Source: Gracilibacillus sp. YIM 98692
Lineage (GTDB): Bacteria; Bacillota; Bacilli; Bacillales; Amphibacillaceae
DNA: 64,000 nucleotides
Direction: 5' to 3'
Assembly (NCBI RefSeq): GCF_010993965.1
Contig: NZ_WIXM01000010.1
Span: 54,118 to 118,117, forward strand
The notes beneath the pieces are model-generated. The model had not been told where the DNA came from. It saw nothing but the letters and a program-made list of their open reading frames with translations, and did no database searches. The position numbers were made by a program, and so were the translations under genes. Shown here piece by piece: positions 34,531 to 43,209 of this stretch. Numbering within the stretch: position 1 is the stretch's first letter; each line of letters begins with the position of its first letter.

Positions 34531-34968
34531 ATGGAGGAATTTATTGCTAAGTTAAGAGGGGAAAACGAAGTCCCTCCAGTAAGGACAGATGCTTTTGGAA
34601 CAGCTAAATTTATCGCAAATAAGGATCGTACAAAAATTAAATTTGAGCTAGAAGTCAACGATATTAGAAATTTTATTCAAGCGCATATTCATTTTGGAGC
34701 CCGAGGTGAAAATGGGCCCGTTCTAGCCTTCCTTTTTGGGGCTGATCTAGCGACTTTAGAAGATCAAAATGGGATAACCACTCGCCGAGGAGTAGTTACG
34801 GGAGTTATTACAGATAAAGACATCGTTCCTAATAAAGCAGGTGTGAAAAATGTCAACGACTTGCTAAAACTAATGCGAAAAAAATGGACGTATGTAAATG
34901 CTCATACCGAACAATATCCTGGCGGAGAAATTAGAGGGCAAATTATTCCCCTTCGCAAGATATATTAA
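34531..34968 (+). CDS. CHRD domain protein
   Basis: This 145-residue protein is a single CHRD domain. Landmarks are LRGENEVPPVRTDAFGTAKF, IQAHIHFGARGENGPVLAFL and VNAHTEQYPGGEIRGQI. It has no signal peptide, which suits a protein assembled on the spore from the mother cell. CHRD domains occur in chordin and in many bacterial surface proteins, and spore-coat association is known for some Bacillus members. I chose the ATG at 34531 (AAGGGGGTGA upstream). The GTG at 34522 lies inside that binding site. A SigK-like promoter is directly upstream. Confidence 0.85.
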   Translation: MEEFIAKLRGENEVPPVRTDAFGTAKFIANKDRTKIKFELEVNDIRNFIQAHIHFGARGENGPVLAFLFGADLATLEDQNGITTRRGVVTGVITDKDIVPNKAGVKNVNDLLKLMRKKWTYVNAHTEQYPGGEIRGQIIPLRKIY

Positions 34969-35042
34969 GTGACTATTGTGTCTGTTCCTCATCTCTTAAT
35001 GGGGGACAGGCACTAGATTTGTTTTTTAATAGATTTTGATTT

Positions 35043-35140
35043 TCCGCAAACGAGGCGCTTTACTTGAATAAGCTATATAATCAAAAGACACCTTCCATAT
35101 ACAACCATTTATAGATTTGCTGTATGTGGAAGGTCTTTTT
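35043..35140 (+). repeat. dispersed repeat with built-in terminator, copy 1
   Basis: CCGCAAACGAGGCGCTTTAC, an AT-rich linker and a hairpin (ACCTTCCATATACA with TGTATGTGGAAGGT, then CTTTTT, 35090-35140) recur at 57903-57989. The stem and flanks are conserved while the loop differs in length (17 versus 6-7 nt). Here it terminates the CHRD gene, and there a DUF3231 gene. Confidence 0.85.
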
Positions 35141-35239
35141 ACATGTAAAAAATATACTGCTATTTCATACATAAAATGCCTCACTGCTAAAAGATGAAAC
35201 CTAATATAACTAATACTTTTTTTTTGGCATTACATTATA

Positions 35240-35275
35240 AAAAGGATGTGTAGGCTTGGGCACATCCTTTTCATA
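35240..35275. terminator. bidirectional terminator between CHRD and DUF4183 genes
   Basis: AAAAGGATGTG and CACATCCTTTT form an 11-bp stem with a 10-nt loop and T-rich tails on both strands. It serves the minus-strand DUF4183 gene that ends at 35290. Confidence 0.85.
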
Positions 35276-35289
35276 TTAATTCAACACTA

Positions 35290-35658
35290 TTATGAAGTTA
35301 CACTAGTTGAAGAAGTCGGTGCGAAGTTATTAACTGCTAAAGTAATTGGTGCACTAACAGGAACAGTAGATGCTTGAGTAATTGCTACTTGGGATCCACC
35401 TGAACTCACAGTAAATAAGCTTGACTGCTGTAAAACTCCATTGACAAATAATAAATAGTAACCATTGTCTGTTGAAGCGGTTGTCAGGTTACCAGTCATT
35501 GTATTCCCTGCATCGTCTGTAAATTCTGTCGCAGGTATAGTTACAGTGTCACCTGCTCTCTCATCTTCACTTAAATTATAAAAGTATTTCTCTATTTGTG
35601 GATTGGTATCTGTGGTTGTATTAGCAGACATGACGAGTTTAAAAAGTTCTGTAGCCAT
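35290..35658 (-). CDS. DUF4183 domain protein (short)
   Basis: This 122-residue protein is a single DUF4183 module with the family signature YYLLFVNGVLQQSSLF near residue 80. It is rich in Thr and Ser (low-complexity tail PTSSTSVTS) and has no signal peptide. DUF4183 proteins are found in spore formers and are thought to belong to the exosporium or spore surface. Thr/Ser-rich tails could be glycosylated, which is inference. RBS GGGAAGGGAGGGTAATTT. It lies 151 bp downstream of the longer DUF4183 gene in the same orientation. Confidence 0.75.
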   Translation of the reverse strand: MATELFKLVMSANTTTDTNPQIEKYFYNLSEDERAGDTVTIPATEFTDDAGNTMTGNLTTASTDNGYYLLFVNGVLQQSSLFTVSSGGSQVAITQASTVPVSAPITLAVNNFAPTSSTSVTS

Positions 35659-35809
35659 AAATTACCCTCCCTTCCCTTCTACATTGTATGAGGATAGGAC
35701 TGCATTTGATTGAGGCAATTGTGTAACCATACATTTGAAATAATCTTTAAATTTAGTGCTTAAACTTTTATTAATTTCGAGAAATCTAATACTGAAGAGA
35801 CGAACAGGT

Positions 35810-37165
35810 TTAGGTTTTATTAAAAACTGTAATAAATTGCAGAACAATGGGTGCTCCTTTTAATGGAGTATCCGTTGTATTTAAATAAAGTAACCCTTGT
35901 TCCACGAGATAATTGATATTTGGTTGTAGCACCCCGTTGATAAAAAGGTTTTGATAAGATGTATTTTTTGGATTGGGTATTCCTTTATTTCCGTACATGG
36001 TTAATTCATCACTATTCGTGTAAACTTTTTTACTATTTCCAATCGTGTTAAATTGATAAATTTCCGTATCAAAGGCTTTATCATTTGTATCTTTAATTGT
36101 TAATGATTCGAGAATTATTGGTGCTCCTTCTTGAGGTATATTTGAGGTTGTAAGGGTTAAAATTCCTTCTTCGACTGTATAGTTTGTTTGTGGTTGTAAC
36201 ACACCATTAATAAATAAATTAAAATAAGAAACAACTTCTGGGTCTGGGATACCTTTATCACCGTATGCTATTATTTCATCAGCATCTGTATATTGATTTT
36301 TCACACCATCGGAAATCGTATTATACTGATTATTTTCTACCTCAATAATATGGTCATCAGGAGTTTTTAATGTAATGAACTGAATAATAATCGGAGATCC
36401 TTCTAAAGGGGCGTCTGAGGTTGTAAGGGTTAACATCCCCTCTTCAACTGTATAGTTTGTTTTGGGCTGCAGTACACCATTAATGTACAGGATTAAATAA
36501 GAAACGTCTTCTGGATTTAGGATGCCCCGATCCCCGTACATCGTCAATTCATCTTCATTCGTATATGTCTTTCTTATCCCATCAGACACTGTATTATATT
36601 GATAAATTTCTGCTTCAATCGGTATTATGTCATAAGTTACAGCAATTTCGGTATGGAAACATACAAAATCGTAGACTTGGTTTACATTTATGCACACAGG
36701 ATGTTTCTCTTCTGTATTCCCATAAAGTTCTTTTGCAAAAATAGAGATGGTTGTTTTTGCTTCGGCACTAACAATTGTATCCATATCAATAAAAATATTT
36801 AGTTTTTCCATAACACTTCTTCCTTTTTGGAAGGTAGGGATAACCCTACAATAAAAATTCTGTACCTTAAAAGCTAAATCAGTCCCGCTTGGAGCAAAAA
36901 GGTAGAGTTGTTTAATAGTTTTAAAAGGGACAGGGGTAGATGGTTGATTTTCACTACTAGAAAAAGCAATGTAGCCCTGTAACGAGAAAGTTACTTCTTC
37001 CAAATTAACCGTTTGTCCAGATGGAAGCTTGACTGGTTTTTTAGGACGATTCGTAGGAGATGTGAGTTCAGTAAATACAATCGCATCCGGGTCATCCAAG
37101 CTTATGATATTACCATCTTTATCAGATAAATAACAATTTATATTATCATCATCCCTTTCGTACAT
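35810..37165 (-). CDS. multi-domain DUF4183 surface protein
   Basis: This 451-residue protein has a unique N-terminal half (about 1-190) and then three tandem DUF4183 modules of about 85 residues (about 190-275, 275-360, 360-451). Each has [20 protein letters not shown] or a similar segment, and [17 protein letters not shown], ending PIIIQFIT. No signal peptide. The start at 37165 follows GGAGTGATCGTT and is preferred to the TTG 21 bp upstream. The repeats differ at protein level, so the duplication is old. Probable spore-surface structural protein. It lies next to a glycosylation-type operon. Confidence 0.78.
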   Translation of the reverse strand: MYERDDDNINCYLSDKDGNIISLDDPDAIVFTELTSPTNRPKKPVKLPSGQTVNLEEVTFSLQGYIAFSSSENQPSTPVPFKTIKQLYLFAPSGTDLAFKVQNFYCRVIPTFQKGRSVMEKLNIFIDMDTIVSAEAKTTISIFAKELYGNTEEKHPVCINVNQVYDFVCFHTEIAVTYDIIPIEAEIYQYNTVSDGIRKTYTNEDELTMYGDRGILNPEDVSYLILYINGVLQPKTNYTVEEGMLTLTTSDAPLEGSPIIIQFITLKTPDDHIIEVENNQYNTISDGVKNQYTDADEIIAYGDKGIPDPEVVSYFNLFINGVLQPQTNYTVEEGILTLTTSNIPQEGAPIILESLTIKDTNDKAFDTEIYQFNTIGNSKKVYTNSDELTMYGNKGIPNPKNTSYQNLFINGVLQPNINYLVEQGLLYLNTTDTPLKGAPIVLQFITVFNKT

Positions 37166-37186
37166 AACGATCACTCCAAATGCCAA

Positions 37187-37575
37187 ATATGTAGTAGTGT
37201 ATTAGAGATTGCGATATTAGTAATAAAAATGGGGTTCTGACTACACATAACCTTAAATTTTGTGTTTCCCATTTACACGAACTTATAGTTAATCCATATA
37301 TTCTATGTATTAGGGGAAGGATATGTTAAGGAAATTCAATCTTAAGAAGGGCTCAAGCAAGGTAAAAGGGAATAAACTACTGTAGAGAACAAATGGAGAG
37401 AGTTATAGAAAAGAGCACTGATAGCAGGGGGCTTTAGTCACGAAAAATGTGCCGGAAAATATAATAGAACAGTATACTTGCAACATAATGGAGAATCCCA
37501 TTAGCTTTATGCTCCTGATTATGTAAACATTGTCAAATGTAGTCGGTAGAGGCTGCAGTACTTGTTAAAAGGAGT
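37187..37575. other. divergent intergenic region
   Basis: This gap of about 390 bp lies between the DUF4183 protein and the glycosylation-type operon. It should hold promoters for both directions, but I find no sequence that clearly matches SigA, SigE, SigK or SigD, no terminator and no gene. Confidence 0.3.
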
Positions 37576-37581
37576 GTGAAA

Positions 37582-37884
37582 ATGAGAATAAATGAAAACT
37601 TTCAAGCTGATCACGAAGCTTATTCGAATGAACTGAAAGAGAGAGTGACAAACGTATTTCAATACACCTCTCAAATGATTAAATTAAAAAAATTATTATC
37701 TCAAATGAAAAAGGAATCCGAGAATATACGAACGCTTTTTATTACAGAAGAAGAGTTAATGGAAAAAAGGCATGCATTAAACCTATTTGATTCTAGAATG
37801 CAAGCAACGGTTTATTACACGTTGAAAAATATAGAAAATTACCAAATGCAAGATTGGAAAAAATTATTTGATGAAGGAGAATAA
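37582..37884 (+). CDS. small helical protein, first gene of the DUF115 operon
   Basis: This 100-residue protein is almost entirely helical and charged (FQYTSQMIKLKKLLSQMKKE, TEEELMEKRHALNLFDSRMQ) and lacks Cys and membrane segments. I do not recognise a named family. Its size and coiled-coil character resemble FliT/FlgN-type chaperones that sit beside flagellin-modification genes, but that is only an analogy. AAAAGGAG precedes the ATG at 37582. The gene is 6 bp upstream of another small helical gene and starts a run of overlapping genes ending in a glycosyltransferase. Confidence 0.6.
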   Translation: MRINENFQADHEAYSNELKERVTNVFQYTSQMIKLKKLLSQMKKESENIRTLFITEEELMEKRHALNLFDSRMQATVYYTLKNIENYQMQDWKKLFDEGE

Positions 37885-37890
37885 ATAGTA

Positions 37891-38208
37891 ATGAAAGAGT
37901 CCATTGCTTTTCAACAAAGAGTGGAACGATTGGATAGAGCTCTACTTTCTTCGATTGAGCAGTTTAGAAGTGGAAATGATCATCTTGGTCTGGATCATTT
38001 TCTTCACAGTATAGACGACATTGAAATGTTAACCGAATTTCACCAATATAGTGGAGAGCCACAAGAACACCTAGATAAACTAGTGAAAGTTTTAGACAAG
38101 ATATATGAAACTTTGAAAAATAAGGATGTCATTGGATTGACAGACCTATTAGAATTTAAACTTTCCCCCCTCATTAATGAATGGTATGAAAAGAGGGATG
38201 ATTTATGA
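37891..38208 (+). CDS. small helical protein of the DUF115 operon
   Basis: This 105-residue acidic, helical protein (FQQRVERLDRALLSSIEQF, LDKLVKVLDKIYETLKNKD, LLEFKLSPLINEWYEKRDD) has no recognised domain. Its stop overlaps the start of the DUF115 gene (ATGA), so production of the two proteins is coupled. A partner or chaperone of the DUF115 protein is the simplest reading. Function unknown. Confidence 0.6.
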   Translation: MKESIAFQQRVERLDRALLSSIEQFRSGNDHLGLDHFLHSIDDIEMLTEFHQYSGEPQEHLDKLVKVLDKIYETLKNKDVIGLTDLLEFKLSPLINEWYEKRDDL

Positions 38209-40127
38209 TTATTGCAAACGAGCATGAAACAAAAGAGATGTTTCAGAAAAATGTACAGCTGCTATCGCCATGGTTAAGGGAATCAGTACTTCAAATCGAT
38301 GAAAAAGAACTTTGGGAAAAGGTTCAGGTTACCTATAATGATGAAGGCATGCCTCTATGCAAATATCATGATAAAAATACGAGTTTTCAAATTACGAGTG
38401 AACGACCAGTTCAAGAAGCTAAGCAGTGGTGTGATACCCTTTCTCTACAAGGTAAAGGGGCCATTTTTATGTATGGCTCTGGTTTTGCTTATTCTTTATT
38501 TGAAATTTTTAAACAAAAACAGCCCCATACATTAGTTGTACTTTTTGAAGAGGATATTTCCCTTTTTACAGCAATGCTCTACTACTTTGATCTAGAACCC
38601 ATTATCCATACACAAAAAATCGCTTTTCTTATTGGTGATGTTGAACATTTTACTGAAGCTTTTGAACAGCTGTTTTTTAGTATTATTTTCGCTAATTGTA
38701 CTTCCCCGGTTCTTGCATTTACCCCAATCGCATTAAGAAATTTTAAACCTCAATACTTAGAAATTCATCAATATATTTTTTCTAAATTAGGATTATTTGT
38801 TTTTTATATCGGAAATGATCATTTGGACACATTAATCGGTTTTAACAATTTGATCGGTAATATGAAAGAAATTGTGCAGAGTCCATATTTAAGCTGTCTA
38901 AAAGATCAATATAGGGATATACCAGCATTCATTGTTGCGAATGGTCCTTCATTAGATAAAAACATTCATCAATTAAAGAAAATTCAAGGCAAGGGATTAA
39001 TTATTAGTACAGAATCAGCGATTGTTCCGTTGTTGAGAAACCATATAAAACCCGATATATTAACGATTATTGAACGAACGAAAAACACGTATACGTATCA
39101 CTTTGAAAATATAGAATATCCTGAAGATATTGCTTTATTAAGCTTGGCTCTTGTTGATAATCAAGTTTACCCTGCCTTTCCTGGAGAAAAAATCCCTATC
39201 TTCCGAAAAAATGAGGCTATCAACAATTGGGTGAATAAATATGTTGGTGATGGTATAGGAATTGATGCAGGTGCAAATGTGTCTCACCTTGCTTTGGAAC
39301 TTGCAGTATATCTTGGAGCTAATCCGATTGTTTTTGTTGGTCAAGATTATGCCTTTGGTCCTGAAGGCCTTACCCATAGTAAAGACGCCGTTTATTCAGA
39401 AGAAAAAGGGAAAAAAGCGAGAGAGGTATTAAAGTCAAAGCCTGTGGTTTATGTGGAAGGTAATGATGGAACAATGATTCCTTCGACCCAATTATGGACT
39501 GATTTTAAGCAAGGATTAGAAAGGAAAATTTTCACTCATTCTTATAAAAACATAATCAACGCAACAGAAGGTGGAGCAAAGATTAATGGAACCGAGTGTA
39601 TGCGATTGTCGCGTGTTATGGAGGAGTATTGTACAGAACCGATACCGAATCGTGTCCATCAACTAATTGCTGACAAAAAGAAAGAACTTGATATTACCGG
39701 AAGAATACAGGGGTTACAAGCATTCATAAAAAATATAGAAGAATATTTACAATTATTTTATACCCTTCGTAAAGAGGCGATTAAAGGAAAACAAATTTGT
39801 CAGGAAATGATACAAATATCTGAATTCAAAGATCATGAAAAATATTACAAATTACTAGAAGAGGCATATAAGGACAATATGCAAAGGTATCAACTTTTTA
39901 TATCAGATGAGTTGTACCGTAGTTTTACGCAGCAGATTGTCTTTGTCTATTTTTACCTATTGAATCATCAGGGATTAATTGATACCCCTAAGAAAATTAA
40001 GGAAACGTTCCAGTTACAGCATGATTTTTTCCATCACTTAAATGTTGTTTGTCAAAGTGTATCTATTCATTTAGAAAATGCTATGGAATCATTAGAAGAT
40101 ATTCAGCTTGAGTTGAGAAAAGGTTGA
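38205..40127 (+). CDS. DUF115 / MptE-like protein (Maf motility accessory family)
   Basis: This 640-residue protein has the DUF115 (6-hydroxymethylpterin pyrophosphokinase MptE-like) fold in its centre (about 225-420): PAFIVANGPSLDKNIHQLKK, TIIERTKNTY, and NPIVFVGQDYAFGPEGLTHS. The rest is helical. Maf proteins of this family are linked to transfer of nonulosonic acids to flagellin. Here there are no flagellar genes nearby, and spore-surface DUF4183 and DUF3231 genes flank the operon, so a spore-glycoprotein target is possible. ATGA overlap upstream and a 4-bp distance to the next ORF indicate tight coupling. Confidence 0.8.
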   Translation: MIIANEHETKEMFQKNVQLLSPWLRESVLQIDEKELWEKVQVTYNDEGMPLCKYHDKNTSFQITSERPVQEAKQWCDTLSLQGKGAIFMYGSGFAYSLFEIFKQKQPHTLVVLFEEDISLFTAMLYYFDLEPIIHTQKIAFLIGDVEHFTEAFEQLFFSIIFANCTSPVLAFTPIALRNFKPQYLEIHQYIFSKLGLFVFYIGNDHLDTLIGFNNLIGNMKEIVQSPYLSCLKDQYRDIPAFIVANGPSLDKNIHQLKKIQGKGLIISTESAIVPLLRNHIKPDILTIIERTKNTYTYHFENIEYPEDIALLSLALVDNQVYPAFPGEKIPIFRKNEAINNWVNKYVGDGIGIDAGANVSHLALELAVYLGANPIVFVGQDYAFGPEGLTHSKDAVYSEEKGKKAREVLKSKPVVYVEGNDGTMIPSTQLWTDFKQGLERKIFTHSYKNIINATEGGAKINGTECMRLSRVMEEYCTEPIPNRVHQLIADKKKELDITGRIQGLQAFIKNIEEYLQLFYTLRKEAIKGKQICQEMIQISEFKDHEKYYKLLEEAYKDNMQRYQLFISDELYRSFTQQIVFVYFYLLNHQGLIDTPKKIKETFQLQHDFFHHLNVVCQSVSIHLENAMESLEDIQLELRKG

Positions 40128-40144
40128 CTAGGGAGGAACGTTAT

Positions 40145-40522
40145 ATGTATCATATTGAAGTTTTGCAAAGGAAACTAGATCAATTAATGAAGGAACCGGA
40201 TAATCCTGATCTTTATAATGATATTGGGGTACTACTCTATCAGCTAAAAGATTGGCACAATGCAGAGATGTACCTGCAAAAAGCCTACCAGCTTGATTCA
40301 AGCAATAAGGATGTATTATATAATTATGCTCAGCTTTTAAATGAGCAATATCAATGGGAGAAAAGTATTTCTATTTACACGGCTTATTTAGACATGGAAC
40401 CAAATGATATAGAAGTTATACAAAAAGTAGGTAACACTTGTTATTTAATAGGAGATTATCAAAAAGCACAAAAGTTTTATGAACAGTTAAAAGTGAATGG
40501 AGAGGAGAATCTAGATCGATGA
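40145..40522 (+). CDS. TPR repeat protein
   Basis: This 125-residue protein contains about three tetratricopeptide repeats (DLYNDIGVLLYQLKDWHNAE, VLYNYAQLLNEQYQWEKSIS, VIQKVGNTCYLIGDYQKAQK). The ATG at 40145 has GGGAGG eight bases upstream. A TTG at 40124 would overlap the DUF115 stop but lies before that binding site. The last codons overlap the glycosyltransferase start (ATGA). It is probably a scaffold for the glycosyltransferase that follows, which carries further TPRs. Confidence 0.78.
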   Translation: MYHIEVLQRKLDQLMKEPDNPDLYNDIGVLLYQLKDWHNAEMYLQKAYQLDSSNKDVLYNYAQLLNEQYQWEKSISIYTAYLDMEPNDIEVIQKVGNTCYLIGDYQKAQKFYEQLKVNGEENLDR

Positions 40523-43122
40523 CTGAGAAAAAGCAGTTAAGCCTATGTATGGTTACGAAAAATGATGAAAAGCACTTGCCAGCATGCCTGGAAAATATGG
40601 ATGAGGTCGCTGATGAAGTCATCATGATAGATCTAGGTTCAACAGATCAAACAGTGGATATTGCGGAGAAAGCAGGAGCCAAAGTTTATCAAAGGAAATG
40701 GAACGAAGACAATAGTGAAGTTAAAAATGCTTGTTTAGATTTGGCACAAGGCAGATGGGTCTTATTTCTTCAAGCAAATGAGACCATTGCGGAGGAGCAA
40801 CTGAAAAAATTGCCTCTTCTCTTAAAGAATCCAAATGCTGAGGGATATTTACTATATATTGATCAATATTCAAAAAAGAACAAAATTTTGTCTCCTGTAC
40901 ATTCTCTGCGATTGTTTCGGAATCGTAAAGAATATCGGTATCAATATAGAATATTTGAGCGAATACCAGAAGAGCATTTAAATAATATAAAAGATGCAGG
41001 AATTAGAATTATTCAACACACTGATCAATCTTTATTAAATAATAATAAAAAGAATAAGTTGTTAAAGGATGAAATGGCAAAATATCCAGGTGATAGTTAT
41101 CTTCATTATATGTATGGAATGGAGCTTTTAAATGAAAGGAGGTATGAGGAAAGTGTACATTTTCTGGAAAGTGCACGCAAAAACGTGAAAAACAACTATT
41201 TATTTGCTCCTCATTTATATAAATGTTTAAGCTGGAACCTTTTTTCATTAAAACGATATAAGGAAGCTTTCACTATTTTGGAAAGAGGCTTGAAATTGTT
41301 TCCTGCTTACACTGATTTTCTCGTCTTACGAGGGGATTTATATAAGCAAGATAAACAGTACGAAAATGCTATTCGAGATCTTGAACAATGCTTAGAGATA
41401 AAAAGGAATCCAAGTGTTTCCATACCTAAACCAGAAATTCATATTTCGGTAGTTCTAGAAACGTTAGCAGAGATCCATGAACTTATTGATAATGAACAAA
41501 TAGCGCTTACCTATTACCAACAAGCATACGAGTTAAACCATACGAATCAAAAACTATTATATAAGATAGGGGAACTAGCAAAATTGGCCGACAAGAATGA
41601 AATAGTAGAAAATATAATGAAGTCGGCAGTAGAGGAAAATAATCTTGAAAAGATAATGATACTAATGGATATCTATTTACAGCATCATAAGTATACGCAA
41701 GTGATATTCTATTTGGATGAGATAGGGTCATTCCTTGGCAATAAGGAACAAGTAGCAAGTATTAAGTTCTTCTGTTATATGATGATGGGGAAAGTAAAAG
41801 AAGCTGAAGTCCATTTTTCCATGATAAATAAGAAAAGTCCCATATATGAGCATGTTCTTTTACAACGACTGGAAAGCTGTTGGTTTTATGACGATTGGGA
41901 AAAAGCAGAACAACTACTGCAAGAGGTTAATCAAAGAGAAAGTATTAATCAACACATTAAAAATTTGTATCATTTACTCCACAATTTGTTCACAGGAAAG
42001 GTTAGTGGTGATTCAAGGAAGCTTCAAAAACAAGAATACGAAATGGTCAGCATATTGATAGAGAACCTGTTATGGAAAGAGCAGGAGGAAAAAGCAAAAC
42101 TTGTGCTTCCTTTATTATTACAGGGACAACTAGGAAAAGAACCGTATATGAAATTGGCTCAGCTATGGGCAGAAAAGAATGATTTCGATACGATTCAAAT
42201 CCTATTTAAGTGTGTGAAGCACGAGCATCAGCTGGAATTCAAACAAAAAATTATTCAGCACTTGTTACGAAATAATTTTATTTCAACCGCAAATAGGGTA
42301 AATAAACTAGGTGATTCAAAATCACTCGGTGCTTTAGATTATGTGCTCTGGTCGAGATGCTTTATGTACAGGTTGGAGAAGTGTATAGAAAAAGTACAGG
42401 AACCGGAATCAGTAACAGAAGTTCATAATACCTTATCATGGAAAGAAAAAGAAAAAGAGAAACCAAATAAAGCATTACTAGCATTTTATCAGAACTTAAG
42501 TATGAAAAGTAGAAATTCAAATGAAGGTATAATAGAATGTGATGTTACTGATAAAACATGTGCGGAAATCCACTCTGATATTGGTGAAGTATTTGAAAAA
42601 AGAAGAGAACACAAAGCAGCATTTACTGCCTACTTGCGCTCCTTACAGTGGGATCCTCAAAATCAACATACACAAAATAAAATAAGCAATATATTTGGCA
42701 ACAATCAAATGGATTTTAGTGCTTTTTTAGAGGAGAAATCATGGCCATTAGAAGGCGCTGTGTTTCGTGAAAAAGAAGAATATATTCATTATGTTTTCGG
42801 TCTTATATATTTTAATAAGCAACAGTATGAAAAAGCACATGCTTTTTTTATGGAAATCCAAGATAGCGAAATGTTATCCTCGATCGCTCAGCCTTACATT
42901 TTCGGCTGCTTATGGTTTTCGGGAAACGAAGAAGAAGTAAAGAAGCAAATCAGTGAGCTAAACAGAGATTCTCACGTTGTTCCTGCTTTTTTAAGTATCT
43001 GTAAAGATTACATTTTAGATAAATTAGCAGAGGGATCTCAAAAACATAAAAATAGCGAACTAATAAAAGAGGAGCAAGAAAAGGTAAGAAAGATGGTATC
43101 GGCAAGAACATTTTTTATATGA
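40519..43122 (+). CDS. GT2-fold glycosyltransferase with TPR repeats, DXD motif missing
   Basis: This 867-residue protein has an N-terminal GT-A family 2 domain (about 6-170): LSLCMVTKNDEKHLPACLEN, EVIMIDLGSTDQTVDIAE, then GRWVLFLQANETI. A long array of TPR-like repeats follows to the C-terminus. In SunS-like and related GT2/TPR proteins the segment is usually LDADE. Here the DXD position reads Gln85-Ala-Asn87, so both metal-binding acids are absent and the domain may be inactive or metal-independent. It ends the coupled operon. The likely role is glycan addition to a surface protein, or scaffolding of it. Confidence 0.8.
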   Translation: MTEKKQLSLCMVTKNDEKHLPACLENMDEVADEVIMIDLGSTDQTVDIAEKAGAKVYQRKWNEDNSEVKNACLDLAQGRWVLFLQANETIAEEQLKKLPLLLKNPNAEGYLLYIDQYSKKNKILSPVHSLRLFRNRKEYRYQYRIFERIPEEHLNNIKDAGIRIIQHTDQSLLNNNKKNKLLKDEMAKYPGDSYLHYMYGMELLNERRYEESVHFLESARKNVKNNYLFAPHLYKCLSWNLFSLKRYKEAFTILERGLKLFPAYTDFLVLRGDLYKQDKQYENAIRDLEQCLEIKRNPSVSIPKPEIHISVVLETLAEIHELIDNEQIALTYYQQAYELNHTNQKLLYKIGELAKLADKNEIVENIMKSAVEENNLEKIMILMDIYLQHHKYTQVIFYLDEIGSFLGNKEQVASIKFFCYMMMGKVKEAEVHFSMINKKSPIYEHVLLQRLESCWFYDDWEKAEQLLQEVNQRESINQHIKNLYHLLHNLFTGKVSGDSRKLQKQEYEMVSILIENLLWKEQEEKAKLVLPLLLQGQLGKEPYMKLAQLWAEKNDFDTIQILFKCVKHEHQLEFKQKIIQHLLRNNFISTANRVNKLGDSKSLGALDYVLWSRCFMYRLEKCIEKVQEPESVTEVHNTLSWKEKEKEKPNKALLAFYQNLSMKSRNSNEGIIECDVTDKTCAEIHSDIGEVFEKRREHKAAFTAYLRSLQWDPQNQHTQNKISNIFGNNQMDFSAFLEEKSWPLEGAVFREKEEYIHYVFGLIYFNKQQYEKAHAFFMEIQDSEMLSSIAQPYIFGCLWFSGNEEEVKKQISELNRDSHVVPAFLSICKDYILDKLAEGSQKHKNSELIKEEQEKVRKMVSARTFFI

Positions 43123-43209
43123 TCTTATACAGGAAGACTTTACGGAAATGCTCCGTACCAGCAAAAAGTTTGTAAAATAATAGCACATATCCTTTTAACT
43201 CCATCGTTG

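Noticed and set aside
43123..43209. A terminator between the glycosyltransferase and DUF3231 genes
   Set aside because: Only a 5-bp stem (ACGGA with TCCGT) without a T-run is present.
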